Both the position numbers and the translations under genes were made by a program. 64,000 nt of DNA from positions 186,001-250,000 of the forward strand of contig NZ_JADPQG010000004.1 of NCBI RefSeq assembly GCF_015687175.1, written 5' to 3'. The stretch is from Reinekea sp. G2M2-21 (GTDB lineage: Bacteria > Pseudomonadota > Gammaproteobacteria > Pseudomonadales > Natronospirillaceae). Of this stretch, positions 1-8,338 are shown one piece after another; position 1 is the stretch's first letter, and each line of letters starts with the position of its first letter. The notes under the pieces are model-generated. The model worked only from the letters and a program-made list of their open reading frames with translations, searched no databases and had not been told where the DNA came from.

Positions 1-1350
1 CCGAAGCACAATGCGTCCGGTTTGCACTGCTTGCTTTCGGACCTTACCACGGCCATTCAGTACAAACAGATCTCCGTTGCTGCCGGTCAGTTGTTGATGC
101 ACGCCCTGATGTTTGGCAATGGCGGCGTTGGCTTGCATATGTTCAGCCTCGCCGTGTACCGGCACTGCGATGCGCGGCTGCACCCAACGGTAGAGGTCAG
201 CGACTTCGTCAGCGCAGGGATGGCCAGACGCGTGTATCGGCCACTCACTGTCGGCCACCGTAATGACGTTGATTTTTTTTCGTTTTAGGTTGGCAATTAA
301 CCGGTCAACCGCGACTTCATTACCCGGAATTTTAATCGCACTGAAGATGACGGTATCGCCGGGGTCCAGTTCCATGTCGTAATGACTGTCGGTCGCTAAG
401 CGGGTTAACGCTGTGCGCGGTTCGCCCTGGCTGCCCGTGGCGATACAAAGAACCTCGTGTTTTGGCAGATAGGGCAGGTGGTTGGTTTCTGCAAAACTGT
501 ATTGTGACGGCCAGACGCCAGTGGCCTGTGCCGTACCGACCATGTTCAGCAGTGAACGGCCCATCAGTCCAACATAACGGCCGGTCTCGGCAGCAATTTT
601 ACTGAGTGTGACCAGGCGGGCGATGTTACTGCCAAAGCATGCGACCACCACCCGTCCTTCGGCTTGCTCAACATGGTGCTTTAAACCCGCGTAGCAGTCA
701 CCTTCGGATAAAGAACGGCCCGGTCGGTTGGCGTTGGTGGAGTCACAGACCATGGCATCGATGGATGCATTGGCCAGCGCTTCAAACGGGGCCGGGTCGA
801 ATGGCTCCCCCATGACGGGTTTTGGGTCTATTTTCCAATCACCGGTGTGAAAAACATTTCCGGCTTTGGTGCGGATAACCAGCGCATGAGGCTCCGGCAA
901 AGAATGTGTCAGTGGTAACCATTCCACGTTGAAGCTGCCAATATCGATGCAGTCACCGGAGTCGACCACGATAATCGGCACAGAGCCAACCAGACCTTTT
1001 TCCGCCAGTTTGCGACGTAAAAATTCAGCGGTGAATGCGGTGGTGTATACCGGACATTGCAGACGCGGCCAGAGATCCGCCACCGCGCCGACATGGTCTT
1101 CATGCGCGTGCGTCACCACCAGGCCGACCAGGTTTTCTTTCTGTTTGGTAATGAAAGCAGGGTCGGCGCTGACAACATCGTGCTCAACCGTACTTTCTGG
1201 AGTCAGCGGTGCCTTAAAGGTGACCCCGCAATCCACCATCAGCCACTGGTCGTCGTGACCATAGAGATTCATGTTCATGCCAATTTCGCCGGTACCACCG
1301 AGTGGCAGGAACCAAAGATCTTTTGCGCCGGGTTGCAGAGTAAAAATAAT
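1..1350 (-). CDS. Ribonuclease J-like metallo-beta-lactamase/beta-CASP hydrolase (3' end cut by window)
   Basis: Predicted metal-dependent ribonuclease of the RNase J/beta-CASP class, acting on RNA in the cytoplasm. The reading frame stays open to base 1 (450 codons), so only the last residues are missing. The N-terminus carries LPLGGTGEIGMN, followed by the zinc-binding THAHEDH motif (His81, His83, Asp85, His86), and later FHTGDWKIDPKP and a C-terminal VHGEAEHM motif. No ATG, GTG or TTG lies between the upstream in-frame stop and these conserved residues. The best start is ATT at 1350 (or ATT at 1347) behind an AAAAGG at 1356-1361; the first ATG at 1278 would delete the LPLGGTGEIG motif. It lies 25 bp after yaeQ on the same strand and is probably co-transcribed. 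Family assignment is firm; the exact RNA targets are unknown, since many Gammaproteobacteria use RNase E as the main endonuclease. Confidence 0.85.
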   Translation of the reverse strand, partial: MIFTLQPGAKDLWFLPLGGTGEIGMNMNLYGHDDQWLMVDCGVTFKAPLTPESTVEHDVVSADPAFITKQKENLVGLVVTHAHEDHVGAVADLWPRLQCPVYTTAFTAEFLRRKLAEKGLVGSVPIIVVDSGDCIDIGSFNVEWLPLTHSLPEPHALVIRTKAGNVFHTGDWKIDPKPVMGEPFDPAPFEALANASIDAMVCDSTNANRPGRSLSEGDCYAGLKHHVEQAEGRVVVACFGSNIARLVTLSKIAAETGRYVGLMGRSLLNMVGTAQATGVWPSQYSFAETNHLPYLPKHEVLCIATGSQGEPRTALTRLATDSHYDMELDPGDTVIFSAIKIPGNEVAVDRLIANLKRKKINVITVADSEWPIHASGHPCADEVADLYRWVQPRIAVPVHGEAEHMQANAAIAKHQGVHQQLTGSNGDLFVLNGRGKVRKQAVQTGRIVLR

Positions 1351-1375
1351 CGTTACCTTTTATTGCGACGGGTGT

Positions 1376-1921
1376 TTATTGCTGAGCCTGGCTGTGCAGC
1401 AACGACCAGTTGATGTCGACTTCACCCTGTTCGGTATGAACGGACGCCGAACTGTCGTTAATTGTGACAAACCACTTCATGGTACGGGCAACCAGTGCGG
1501 CCAGATTGCTGATTTCATCATAATTGAACTGAATGAAGTCGGCTTCGAGTCGTTTGAACTTGCCAGACTCCTGTTGCCACCAAACGTCTGACTTACTGTT
1601 GAAACTGTAGACCTTAACCTGTTGCGCCATCCGTGAGGCTTTTTTTACCCGTTCAACAGACGGTTCCCCGAGTTCGATCCACAGGCTTATTTGGTCATCT
1701 AAAGACTTCGCCCACAAGTCAGGTTCCTCAACGGTACTTAGACCTTTGGTTAAGGTCAGGTTGTCACTGGCGTTCAGTGCGAACGCCATTAACCGAGCGA
1801 CCATCCGTTCGAGTGTTTCCGACGGATGCAACGCAATGGTTAAGTGATAATCCTGGTAATGCTGGCGATTCAGATCGGACAGATTCAGGTTCAATTTGTA
1901 AATGACGGGTTTTAAGGCCAC
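1376..1921 (-). CDS. yaeQ: YaeQ family protein
   Basis: YaeQ family protein of 181 residues, the usual family length, with a PD-(D/E)XK nuclease-like fold reported for the family; the cellular role is unsettled. Recognisable family blocks are the start (ALKPVIYKLNLNLSDLNR), HPSETLERM, the LTKGLSTVEEPDLW block, and LWIELGEPS followed by VWWQQESGKF. The start chosen is GTG at 1921, giving VALKPVIYK with an AGGAAG ribosome site 7 bases upstream. The frame stays open upstream to an ATG at 2089, but those 56 residues have no family similarity and run into the divergent promoter region. It is the first gene of a minus-strand pair with the RNase J-like gene and is divergent from the hybrid kinase at 2139. 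Confidence 0.88.
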   Translation of the reverse strand: MALKPVIYKLNLNLSDLNRQHYQDYHLTIALHPSETLERMVARLMAFALNASDNLTLTKGLSTVEEPDLWAKSLDDQISLWIELGEPSVERVKKASRMAQQVKVYSFNSKSDVWWQQESGKFKRLEADFIQFNYDEISNLAALVARTMKWFVTINDSSASVHTEQGEVDINWSLLHSQAQQ

Positions 1922-2138
1922 AGAGATGCTTCCTGGAATTTGGTGCAAGCATAGCAGGTTTCGACCGGTGGTAAGAGTAACATCCTTGATGACGGTCAAT
2001 GGAGTATCTTTCTGCAGGGTGGCTTTTCTTAAGCTATGTTTCGTAAGGAGCCTGGCGGCAATGGTCGGGCTTTTACAATCAATAACCAAAGTGTCGCCCG
2101 CAGAGCTGGTGGCTTCCTAGGGGAGGTTAGGCAAAATT

Positions 2139-3668
2139 ATGGCGAAGCTATCGCAACCCTACACCAAAGAGCGCCTACAGAAAGTGTTGGAAGGCACCCG
2201 GTTGGGTATGTGGGATTGGAACCCGCAGACCAATGAGGTGGTGTTTGATCACAATTGGGCCGAGATGCTTGGGGTGACCCTCGACGATTTAACCATGACA
2301 CTGGACGATTGGTCTTCACGGGTACATCCGGATGACATCGATAGCTGTTTCGCGGATATTCAGGCGCATATGGAGGGCAAAACAGACTATTACGAAAACC
2401 TACATCGGATGAAACACGCGGATGGTCATTGGCGATATATCCTTGATCGCGGAGCTGTCGTTGAGCGGGATGCCGATGGCAATGTGACTCGTTTCACTGG
2501 CACGCACACGGACATCACACCTCTGAAAAAAGCTGAGTTTCAGGCCACGCAGGCGCTGCAGCAACGTGAACGGTTTTTTTCTTCTATGTCACATGAATTA
2601 CGGGCGCCCGTGCACGCCATGATGGGTATTGTTGAAATGGTATCCAAAAAGCTGACCGATCCGGAACTAACCGCACAGTTGGATATTGTGCGTAACAGTG
2701 GTCAGCATTTGTTAATGGTTATCAAAGATATTCTGGACGCTGCAAAATTGCAGGAAGCCAATCTGTCCTTGTCACCCAGTGTATTTAATGTTGCGGATCT
2801 GATGAATTATGTAGTTCAGCTATACATGATTAATGCTGCGCAAAAAGACCTTATGTTATTTACATCTGTTTCCGAAGCCATGTCGACGGAGGTCGTGGAA
2901 ATGGATCGGTCGAGGTTGGCGCAGATCTTAATTAACCTGGTTTCCAACAGCATAAAATACACCGAACACGGGGAGGTTGAACTGTCACTGACGGAAGAGG
3001 AAGGGCAGTTGGCGATAAGCGTGCACGACACGGGTGTCGGTATTGCCGACGTGGATCGGATTTTTGAACCTTATGAACAGGAAATGAGTGCTCGCGAAGA
3101 TGACGTAAATTCCACGGGATTGGGTTTGCATATTTGCCAGGTTATTTCGGCAATGCTGGGTATTGAACTGACGGTTATATCCTCCCTGGGTAAAGGTTCT
3201 GAGTTTCGGTTAACGCTGCCCGCGAGTTGCCGACGCACGCCGGACGATGTCGTCGAATTGAACGAGCAAGACGCAGTCGTGGATATCAGCCAGTGGCCGC
3301 CACTGACGCTCTTGATCGTCGATGACACCGCCATAAACATCAGTGTTGCCGTAACCATGCTGTCGGAAACGCCGTGTCGTATTCTGGTTGCTAAAAATGG
3401 CCTCAAAGCACTGGAGATTCTGAAAAAAACAGACGTTGATGTGGTATTCACCGACTTGCACATGCCCGAAATGGGTGGTCTCGGATTAACCGCTGCCATT
3501 CGTGGCGATTCTTCGATCAAACCGCCCAAGATCATTGGTCAGTCTGCCGATGCACAGCAAGAAATGCAGAACAAATGCTTGGCGGCGGGCATGGACGGGT
3601 ATCTAGCCAAACCCTTCGGTCAACAAGATTTGTTTCGGGTTATTCAACGTATTGCGGTTGATGCCTAA
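2139..3668 (+). CDS. Cytoplasmic hybrid sensor histidine kinase (PAS-HisKA-HATPase-REC)
   Basis: Hybrid two-component kinase of 509 residues with no membrane segment, so it senses an internal signal. Domains in order: PAS fold with PAC tail (about 14-130, WDWNPQTNE and GTHTDIT), HisKA with phospho-acceptor His152 in SSMSHELRAP, HATPase_c (N box NLVSNSIKY, G1 DTGVGIAD, G2 STGLGL), and a receiver domain (about 388-505) with acidic pair IVDD and phospho-acceptor Asp439 in FTDLHMPEMGG; the conserved Lys is in LAKPF. No DNA-binding response regulator is adjacent, so the output is presumably a phosphorelay or protein partner elsewhere. The PAS-HisKA part closely resembles the kinase at 24368. A GGAGG lies 12-13 bases before the ATG, a longer spacing than usual. 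Confidence 0.93.
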   Translation: MAKLSQPYTKERLQKVLEGTRLGMWDWNPQTNEVVFDHNWAEMLGVTLDDLTMTLDDWSSRVHPDDIDSCFADIQAHMEGKTDYYENLHRMKHADGHWRYILDRGAVVERDADGNVTRFTGTHTDITPLKKAEFQATQALQQRERFFSSMSHELRAPVHAMMGIVEMVSKKLTDPELTAQLDIVRNSGQHLLMVIKDILDAAKLQEANLSLSPSVFNVADLMNYVVQLYMINAAQKDLMLFTSVSEAMSTEVVEMDRSRLAQILINLVSNSIKYTEHGEVELSLTEEEGQLAISVHDTGVGIADVDRIFEPYEQEMSAREDDVNSTGLGLHICQVISAMLGIELTVISSLGKGSEFRLTLPASCRRTPDDVVELNEQDAVVDISQWPPLTLLIVDDTAINISVAVTMLSETPCRILVAKNGLKALEILKKTDVDVVFTDLHMPEMGGLGLTAAIRGDSSIKPPKIIGQSADAQQEMQNKCLAAGMDGYLAKPFGQQDLFRVIQRIAVDA

Positions 3669-3887
3669 AGCCAAAATGCGGTGAACAACTATCGGCAAGT
3701 GCTGCAGGGAATAGCAAGTCCTTTTCAAAACACACAACAATGCTCAGTCCTCGATCTGAAGGACCCGAAGTGCGGGCCTGAAATGGCAAATTTATTTGTT
3801 AAGTCATTTGCCAAAATAGTGAATATTGCCTGCAGAACTTGCCTCGAAAATTGGCGCATATCTGCACCCGCTGAGGTAGATAGCAAC

Positions 3888-4155
3888 CTAGTGTCCTGAG
3901 TCTGAAGTTCTTATCGTTTCAGAGCTCATGGGAAGCGCTAGTACAAGGCGCTCTTTGTAGAGAATATCGAGATCTTTTCAAGAAGAGCAACGCCGTAATA
4001 GTGTTTTCCATGAGCTCCCTTTGGGCACGTCATTCAAGCTCTCTAGCGTTGTTCTGTCTCTTGCCAATGGAATAACCATTGACTGCGAGACACGCCTAGC
4101 TATAAAGCTTGAATGGCACGCTGAATTCTTGAGAACTTCTGACTCAGGACACTAG
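3888..4155. mobile_element. MITE-like non-autonomous element, about 262 bp, CTAG-flanked
   Basis: Terminal inverted repeats of 22 bp match at 20 of 22 positions: left 3891-3912 begins GTGTCCTGAGTCTGAAG and right 4131-4152 ends CTGACTCAGGACAC. Both ends are bounded by CTAG (3888-3891 and 4152-4155), as expected for a TA or CTAG target duplication. Two further inverted repeats are nested inside: GAGCTCATGGGA (about 3921) with TTCCATGAGCTC (about 4007), and CATTCAAGCTCTCTAG (about 4032) with CTATAAAGCTTGAATG (about 4098), so the single strand would fold extensively. No coding frame is credible inside. The right CTAG supplies the TAG stop codon of the lipase-like gene. The transposase family that would mobilise it is not in the window. 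Confidence 0.65.
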
Positions 4156-5228
4156 CAGAGCCATTGACATACGGACTGCCAGACACGGGCATCGCGCAGC
4201 AGTTCAATGTGTCCAACGTTTGTGAGCATTGCTTGCTCTGTCGCCTGTTTTAAACCTAACGCACTGGTCGTCGTGACCAGTCCATCGCCAAGTGCCTTTT
4301 TAACGTGTGCCTGTGTTACGGCTAATTCGCCCGCTACGAGGTAAATGCGCGTTGCTGCGAGAGGCGTGTTCGGGTTGTAGCCATGATTCAAATCGTGAAT
4401 GCCAGCACTGCGCATCCGGGTCAGGTAAGTCAGCGGTAGGGTAAAGGATATCTGACTCAATTGTTCTTCCAGCCAATGCCCGAGTTGCGCCATGGGTGCG
4501 CCCTGGTGTGGCGAACCAACACAAATGAGGTTTTTGACAGCCCCCTCCAGTGTTGATTTATTCTGCCGTGCCCTTTGCAGAGCGATATGAGCAATCAGCC
4601 CACCCATACTATGACCAATGAAGGCGTATTCATCACCGGGTTGGTGTTGTTGCTCAAGTGATTGCAGCAATAGGTTTGCGTTACGCAGCAATGGCAGGCC
4701 ACTGTTGTAATCGACAAACATTGGCTGCCAGCCGAGTTCTACGATGTTATTGAGCAACTGTGGCGATTGCCAAGCAAGCTGGTCCATACACAGGCCGTGT
4801 AAAAAAATGGCCTTCTTTTGAGTGGCTGGACCTTGACCGGACAGCAGACGAAAAGGTTTTGCCAGAGGGTTGTGGCTATCAGCTAACTGGTCGCCCAGCA
4901 CGCCATTTAACACCGCAATGGTTTGACGGCGAGTGTTACTTTTATCATCGCTGATTTCCTGCACAGCGACTTTTCGCGCTAACGGGTGCAATACAGCTTC
5001 GGCTGTGATGGGCGCAAATTTTATACCGGTGTAAACCCATTTGGTACCGGTGTATAACCAACGCAACGGACTGGATTCTGTGATGCCAACTGCGCGTAAC
5101 ACGGCAAAATGCAGTTGTTCGCTGGCTGTAATAACGTGGTGGGTGCTGCGCGCCGCCAGTTGTGCTGCCGCCAGGGTATCGGTCAGCCGAAAATGGGATT
5201 GCCAATTCAGTTTCTTTTTTTCAACCAT
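4152..5228 (-). CDS. Alpha/beta-hydrolase, lipase-like
   Basis: Predicted serine hydrolase of 358 residues resembling PGAP1/triacylglycerol-lipase type alpha/beta-hydrolases. Evidence: an HGLCMDQLAW oxyanion segment, nucleophile elbow GHSMGG, ICVGSPHQGAP after it, the acidic residue in GDGLVTT and the histidine in NVGHIELL. The N-terminal 100 residues are a leader with no recognised domain and no classical signal peptide. The start chosen is ATG at 5228, preceded by AGGAG at 9 bases; a start 7 codons upstream would bury that ribosome site. The 3' end abuts the MITE-like element, whose flanking CTAG forms the TAG stop, so the original C-terminus may have been slightly altered. Substrate unknown. 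Confidence 0.8.
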   Translation of the reverse strand: MVEKKKLNWQSHFRLTDTLAAAQLAARSTHHVITASEQLHFAVLRAVGITESSPLRWLYTGTKWVYTGIKFAPITAEAVLHPLARKVAVQEISDDKSNTRRQTIAVLNGVLGDQLADSHNPLAKPFRLLSGQGPATQKKAIFLHGLCMDQLAWQSPQLLNNIVELGWQPMFVDYNSGLPLLRNANLLLQSLEQQHQPGDEYAFIGHSMGGLIAHIALQRARQNKSTLEGAVKNLICVGSPHQGAPMAQLGHWLEEQLSQISFTLPLTYLTRMRSAGIHDLNHGYNPNTPLAATRIYLVAGELAVTQAHVKKALGDGLVTTTSALGLKQATEQAMLTNVGHIELLRDARVWQSVCQWLC

Positions 5229-5309
5229 GAGCGATTGCTCCTGACGCACGCGAGGCGGTGCGATATGCTGTGCGGTAATGAATTATAGCCACTGTACGCC
5301 TAACACTTT

Positions 5310-5999
5310 ATGAATCCATTGATCAATGACACCTTTATCGCGCCACCTTGTCAGGAATCGTTAGGCATTGTGTATGAAGACGAAAGCCTGCTGGTGATCA
5401 ACAAGCCGAGTGGCTTGCTGAGTTTATCCGGTAAAAACCCGGCCAATCTGGATTCGGTTCATCACCGTCTGGTGCAGCAATGGCCAACCGCGCTGTTGAT
5501 TCACCGTCTGGATTTCGGAACGTCTGGGTTGCTGGTAGTGGCGTTGTCGCAAGACATCGCCAAGGCGTTGAATCGACAGTTTCAGCAACGGCAGGTCACC
5601 AAACGTTATTTTGCGATGTTACAGGGGTTGGTTGACGCCGATAGCGGGTTGATTGACGCACCCATTGGCAAAGACCCTTTGCATTTTCCTAAAGTAAAAA
5701 TCTGTTCGGTCACGGGCAAGCCCGCGCTGACAGAATATGCCGTTATCGAGCGCTTTCCTGAGCAAGAAACAACGCTCGTAGCCTATACACCGTTAACCGG
5801 TCGAACTCATCAGTTGCGCATCCACAGCGCCCATATCGGTCACCCGATCCTGGGTTGTGACCTTTATGGCACGACCGAGACCAAAACCAGAGCGAGTCGA
5901 TTACTGCTGCAAGCCTGCGATTTGAGCTTTATCCATCCGGTCAGCGGCGAACCTCTGTCCTTCCGTCAAGCGCTGGAGGGCGCTTTTGATTCATGTTGA
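5310..5999 (+). CDS. rluA: RluA-family pseudouridine synthase
   Basis: Converts uridine to pseudouridine in RNA; RluA itself modifies 23S rRNA position 746 and tRNA position 32. The 229 residues match the short RluA form, without an S4 domain. Catalytic motif LIHRLDFGTSGLLV contains the conserved Asp; other RluA signatures are VINKPSGLLSLSG, KRYFAMLQG, GKPALTEY and GRTHQLRIH followed by GHPILG. It is divergent from the lipase-like gene (81 bp between starts). The RluA subgroup is likely from length and from the residues around the catalytic loop; RluC/RluD are excluded by the absence of the S4 domain. Confidence 0.85.
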   Translation: MNPLINDTFIAPPCQESLGIVYEDESLLVINKPSGLLSLSGKNPANLDSVHHRLVQQWPTALLIHRLDFGTSGLLVVALSQDIAKALNRQFQQRQVTKRYFAMLQGLVDADSGLIDAPIGKDPLHFPKVKICSVTGKPALTEYAVIERFPEQETTLVAYTPLTGRTHQLRIHSAHIGHPILGCDLYGTTETKTRASRLLLQACDLSFIHPVSGEPLSFRQALEGAFDSC

Positions 6000-6058
6000 T
6001 GACCTTAATCCTGTCAGATCAAGGCGTGAGAGTGGTGTGGGTTGAAGAGAATGGACTC

Positions 6059-6095
6059 AGGGGGCAGGGTTGCAATAGCCAATTTCTGCCCCTTA
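6059..6095. terminator. Hairpin between convergent genes, possible terminator
   Basis: GGGGCAG (6061-6067) pairs with CTGCCCC (6086-6092), with one or two further outer pairs. It sits between the end of the rluA-like gene and the end of the convergent minus-strand gene. There is no T-run on either side, so intrinsic termination is uncertain. Confidence 0.35.
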
Positions 6096-6123
6096 AGGTA
6101 GATAAGCGTTACACAGACGTGTC

Positions 6124-6804
6124 TTAAACTTCCAGAATCGCCAGTACATCGGTGCCGTCTTCCGCCGTAATAGTGGAAATGGATACAATGGGTTCCGCTT
6201 GGATCTCGCTGGCCGCAGTTTGCGCGGTTTCCTGTGCTTGTTCTGGAGTGATTATGGGTTCTTGCCCGGCGCTCAGTTGAGCGCTCTGTCCGGCGTTAAA
6301 TTCTTCCGTGATTTCTGAAATGCGAGATTCAGTCAACGCCGCCTGTCGTTCCAAAGCGCTGATGGCGCTATCCAATCGAGCGACGGGATTGTCGGTCACA
6401 AAATAGGAATCAGTCAGTAGCGGACCTGCGTCTTCCGCACCGGAACCAAAACGCGCCTCCAGTGCAGCCGCCCGGATACGTTGCAACGCCTCCTGAGGTG
6501 TTTCACCGGTATCCTTTTGGGCGGCTTTGAGCAATTGATCGCGCTGTGTCTGCAGTTGGACCAGCTTTTCTTGATCGGCGCGCAGTTGGTCGGCCAATCG
6601 ATTGCTTTCGTCCACCAGCGGCGCCCGTTCAGTGTCTCGTGTCAGGGTTCTCTGTGACAGCCGTAACTCTTGTTGATTGGGCTCATATGTCGACTTTTGT
6701 CTGGATTCAGTGGAATCCGCTCGGTTTACCGGAAAGCTCTGTGTGTCGCGCGTCGTACGTTGTACGGGCAATGAACTGCTGATGGCATTGATATCTGCGG
6801 ACAT
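6124..6804 (-). CDS. Hypothetical coiled-coil protein
   Basis: Unrecognised protein of 226 residues. It is hydrophilic with no signal peptide or membrane segment. The first 60 residues are Ser/Thr/Arg/Gln-rich and probably disordered. Residues about 65-95 (SNRLADQLRADQEKLVQLQT) and about 140-170 show heptad-like leucine/alanine spacing typical of coiled coils. The C-terminal 50 residues are Gln/Glu/Ala-rich and end in a short hydrophobic patch (ILEV). A strong ribosome site GGAGGTGA precedes the ATG by a few bases, which supports real expression. It is divergent from the DUF2956 gene, with palindromes in the shared upstream region. The Met-Ser-Ala-Asp-Ile-Asn start and low complexity resemble flagellar or structural accessory proteins, but no function can be assigned. 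Confidence 0.75.
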   Translation of the reverse strand: MSADINAISSSLPVQRTTRDTQSFPVNRADSTESRQKSTYEPNQQELRLSQRTLTRDTERAPLVDESNRLADQLRADQEKLVQLQTQRDQLLKAAQKDTGETPQEALQRIRAAALEARFGSGAEDAGPLLTDSYFVTDNPVARLDSAISALERQAALTESRISEITEEFNAGQSAQLSAGQEPIITPEQAQETAQTAASEIQAEPIVSISTITAEDGTDVLAILEV

Positions 6805-6846
6805 GGGTCACCTCCACGCATGAAGCGTTATAACTCATAATGCGCT

Positions 6847-6865
6847 TTGATTAATCTTTAATCAA
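6847..6865. promoter_or_regulatory. 19-bp palindrome in divergent promoter region
   Basis: TTGATTAATCTTTAATCAA is a perfect 8+3+8 inverted repeat located between the divergent coiled-coil and DUF2956 genes, 43 bp upstream of the former. It is AT-rich without a T-run, so an operator is more likely than a terminator. Binding protein unknown. Confidence 0.4.
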
Positions 6866-6886
6866 TTTACGGGCGAGATTGGCATT

Positions 6887-6900
6887 AGATCACCTGATCT
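6887..6900. promoter_or_regulatory. 14-bp palindrome AGATCACCTGATCT
   Basis: Perfect 6+2+6 inverted repeat in the same divergent region, about 100 bp upstream of the DUF2956 start. Candidate operator only; no regulator is identifiable. Confidence 0.3.
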
Positions 6901-6998
6901 GGCTCATCTATTTGCCGGTTATTCCTCTATCGATGTATGGTTGGACCTGGGCGCGGCCGCAGCCGCTGACCGTATAGACCACTTCAGGACCGCAAAAC

Positions 6999-7331
6999 AT
7001 GGCAAAAAAACAGGTTTCACAGGAAACAATCGACGAAGCTCTTAAAATAGCCAAAGGGACCGCTCGTCCAGGGCAGACCAAAGAGCAGACCAAGCTGATC
7101 GCGCAAGGTATCGAAAAGGGTATTGCTGAGTACAAAAAACGAGAGAAAGCTAAAGCTCGCGAACGGGACAAAGCGCGAAAAAAATCCCACGCGCAAACCG
7201 ATTCGACGGCAGAGGCTACCGAGTCAGCATCAATTGAGTCCACATCAGCATTAATGCAATGGCTCCCCTGGATTTTATTGTCCGTCAGCTATGTTGGTTT
7301 TTTAATCTATGCGCTGAAGGGAACTAATTAG
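6999..7331 (+). CDS. DUF2956 family protein
   Basis: Small protein of 110 residues of the DUF2956 family, known from Gammaproteobacteria and without an assigned function. The N-terminal half (KKQVSQETIDEALKIAKGT, then RPGQTKEQTKLIAQGI) is the conserved domain. It runs into a highly basic helix (about 43-65, many Lys/Arg/Glu), a Ser/Thr/Glu linker, and a single C-terminal membrane helix (WLPWILLSVSYVGFLIYAL). The topology is that of a tail-anchored inner-membrane protein with its charged body in the cytoplasm. AGGA lies 9 bases before the ATG. It stands alone between two promoter regions. Confidence 0.82.
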   Translation: MAKKQVSQETIDEALKIAKGTARPGQTKEQTKLIAQGIEKGIAEYKKREKAKARERDKARKKSHAQTDSTAEATESASIESTSALMQWLPWILLSVSYVGFLIYALKGTN

Positions 7332-7432
7332 TTTTTCGCCCATCCAAGCATCCGAAAAAATAATGGAATACCTGAGATGGTTGGTTAAGACTATTTCTGG
7401 CACTGTTTGGATTGCCTGTTTTTGGAGCATGC

Positions 7433-8338
7433 ATGGATTTTTCAATGACACTGCCGGATAACCGGACATTGAGTTATGCGATTTATGGTGACCCGGTTGG
7501 GCAACCGGTTTTCTATTTTCATGGCGGCCAGGAAAGCCGGCTTTCTGCAGCTTTTCTGCACGAGACCGCATTGAATCTGAGAATACGACTTATCGCACCA
7601 GACCGGCCAGGCGTCGGTCAGTCAGATTTTCAACCCGAACGACGGTTTATTGATTGGTCTCAGGATATTGCCTGGCTTGCGCAAGAACTCGATGTTCAAC
7701 AGTTTTCGGTGATGGGTCTTTCTGGCGGAGCGCCTCATGTATTGGCAGTATTGCAGGCCATGCCTGATCGAGTGCATCGAGCGTCGATTGTTTCCGGCGC
7801 CATTCCCTACGACGTGAAAGGATCGACCAAGGGCATGTGGTTTCCCGTGAAAATGATCCATTACTTCGCCCGTCGAAAAAACGACAAAACTCTACGAAAA
7901 ATTATGCAGGGTGAACGAGATCAATTATTTAACGCGCCGGATAAAAAAATTCGTCAGTTTCAAAAATACCTTCCAAAACCAGATCGCGAACTTATGCTGG
8001 AGCAACCCGAGGTAGCGACGGAGTTCATCCGTGGCAGCCAGGAGGCGTTCAGTAAAGGGATTGATGGCGTGGTGCAAGAGTGGCGTCTTTATGTACAACC
8101 TTGGGATATTGACCTTGCCCAAATACACGTTCCGGTTTCGCTCTGGTACGGTGGCAAGGACAAAATGGCGCCCCCACAGAGAGGGCTCTATCTTGAAAAA
8201 AACCTACCAAGAGCGACGTTGCATGAGTTGAACGACGAAGGCCATTTCTCGCTCATTCATCGGTATCAGTATGACATTCTGTCTGATTTGTTACAGCCGG
8301 ATACGGTTTCAGCGACAGAGACTGCGCGGGAGCTTTAG
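7433..8338 (+). CDS. Alpha/beta hydrolase
   Basis: Soluble alpha/beta-fold hydrolase of 301 residues. Visible features: YFHGGQESR oxyanion strand, LIAPDRPGVGQSD, nucleophile elbow MGLSGGAP, acidic residue region WYGGKDKMAPP, and the catalytic histidine in NDEGHFSLI near the C-terminus. These give a complete Ser-Asp-His triad as in epoxide-hydrolase/esterase-like members. The start at 7433 is supported by GGAG 5 bases upstream; an earlier ATG at 7412 would leave the ribosome site inside the gene. Its TAG stop is the first three bases of an 18-bp sequence that recurs after the small gene ending at 11930. Substrate unknown. Confidence 0.82.
   Translation: MDFSMTLPDNRTLSYAIYGDPVGQPVFYFHGGQESRLSAAFLHETALNLRIRLIAPDRPGVGQSDFQPERRFIDWSQDIAWLAQELDVQQFSVMGLSGGAPHVLAVLQAMPDRVHRASIVSGAIPYDVKGSTKGMWFPVKMIHYFARRKNDKTLRKIMQGERDQLFNAPDKKIRQFQKYLPKPDRELMLEQPEVATEFIRGSQEAFSKGIDGVVQEWRLYVQPWDIDLAQIHVPVSLWYGGKDKMAPPQRGLYLEKNLPRATLHELNDEGHFSLIHRYQYDILSDLLQPDTVSATETAREL

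Noticed and set aside
22-288. Open frame of 88 codons on the plus strand
   Set aside because: It lies antisense within the RNase J-like gene, whose protein motifs are unambiguous.
1922-2089. 5' extension of yaeQ to an upstream ATG
   Set aside because: The extra residues have no family similarity and occupy the divergent promoter; GTG at 1921 has a good ribosome site and gives the family N-terminus.
3681-3899. Plus-strand frame of 72 codons after the first hybrid kinase
   Set aside because: No ribosome site or recognisable features, and it runs into the terminal repeat of the MITE-like element.
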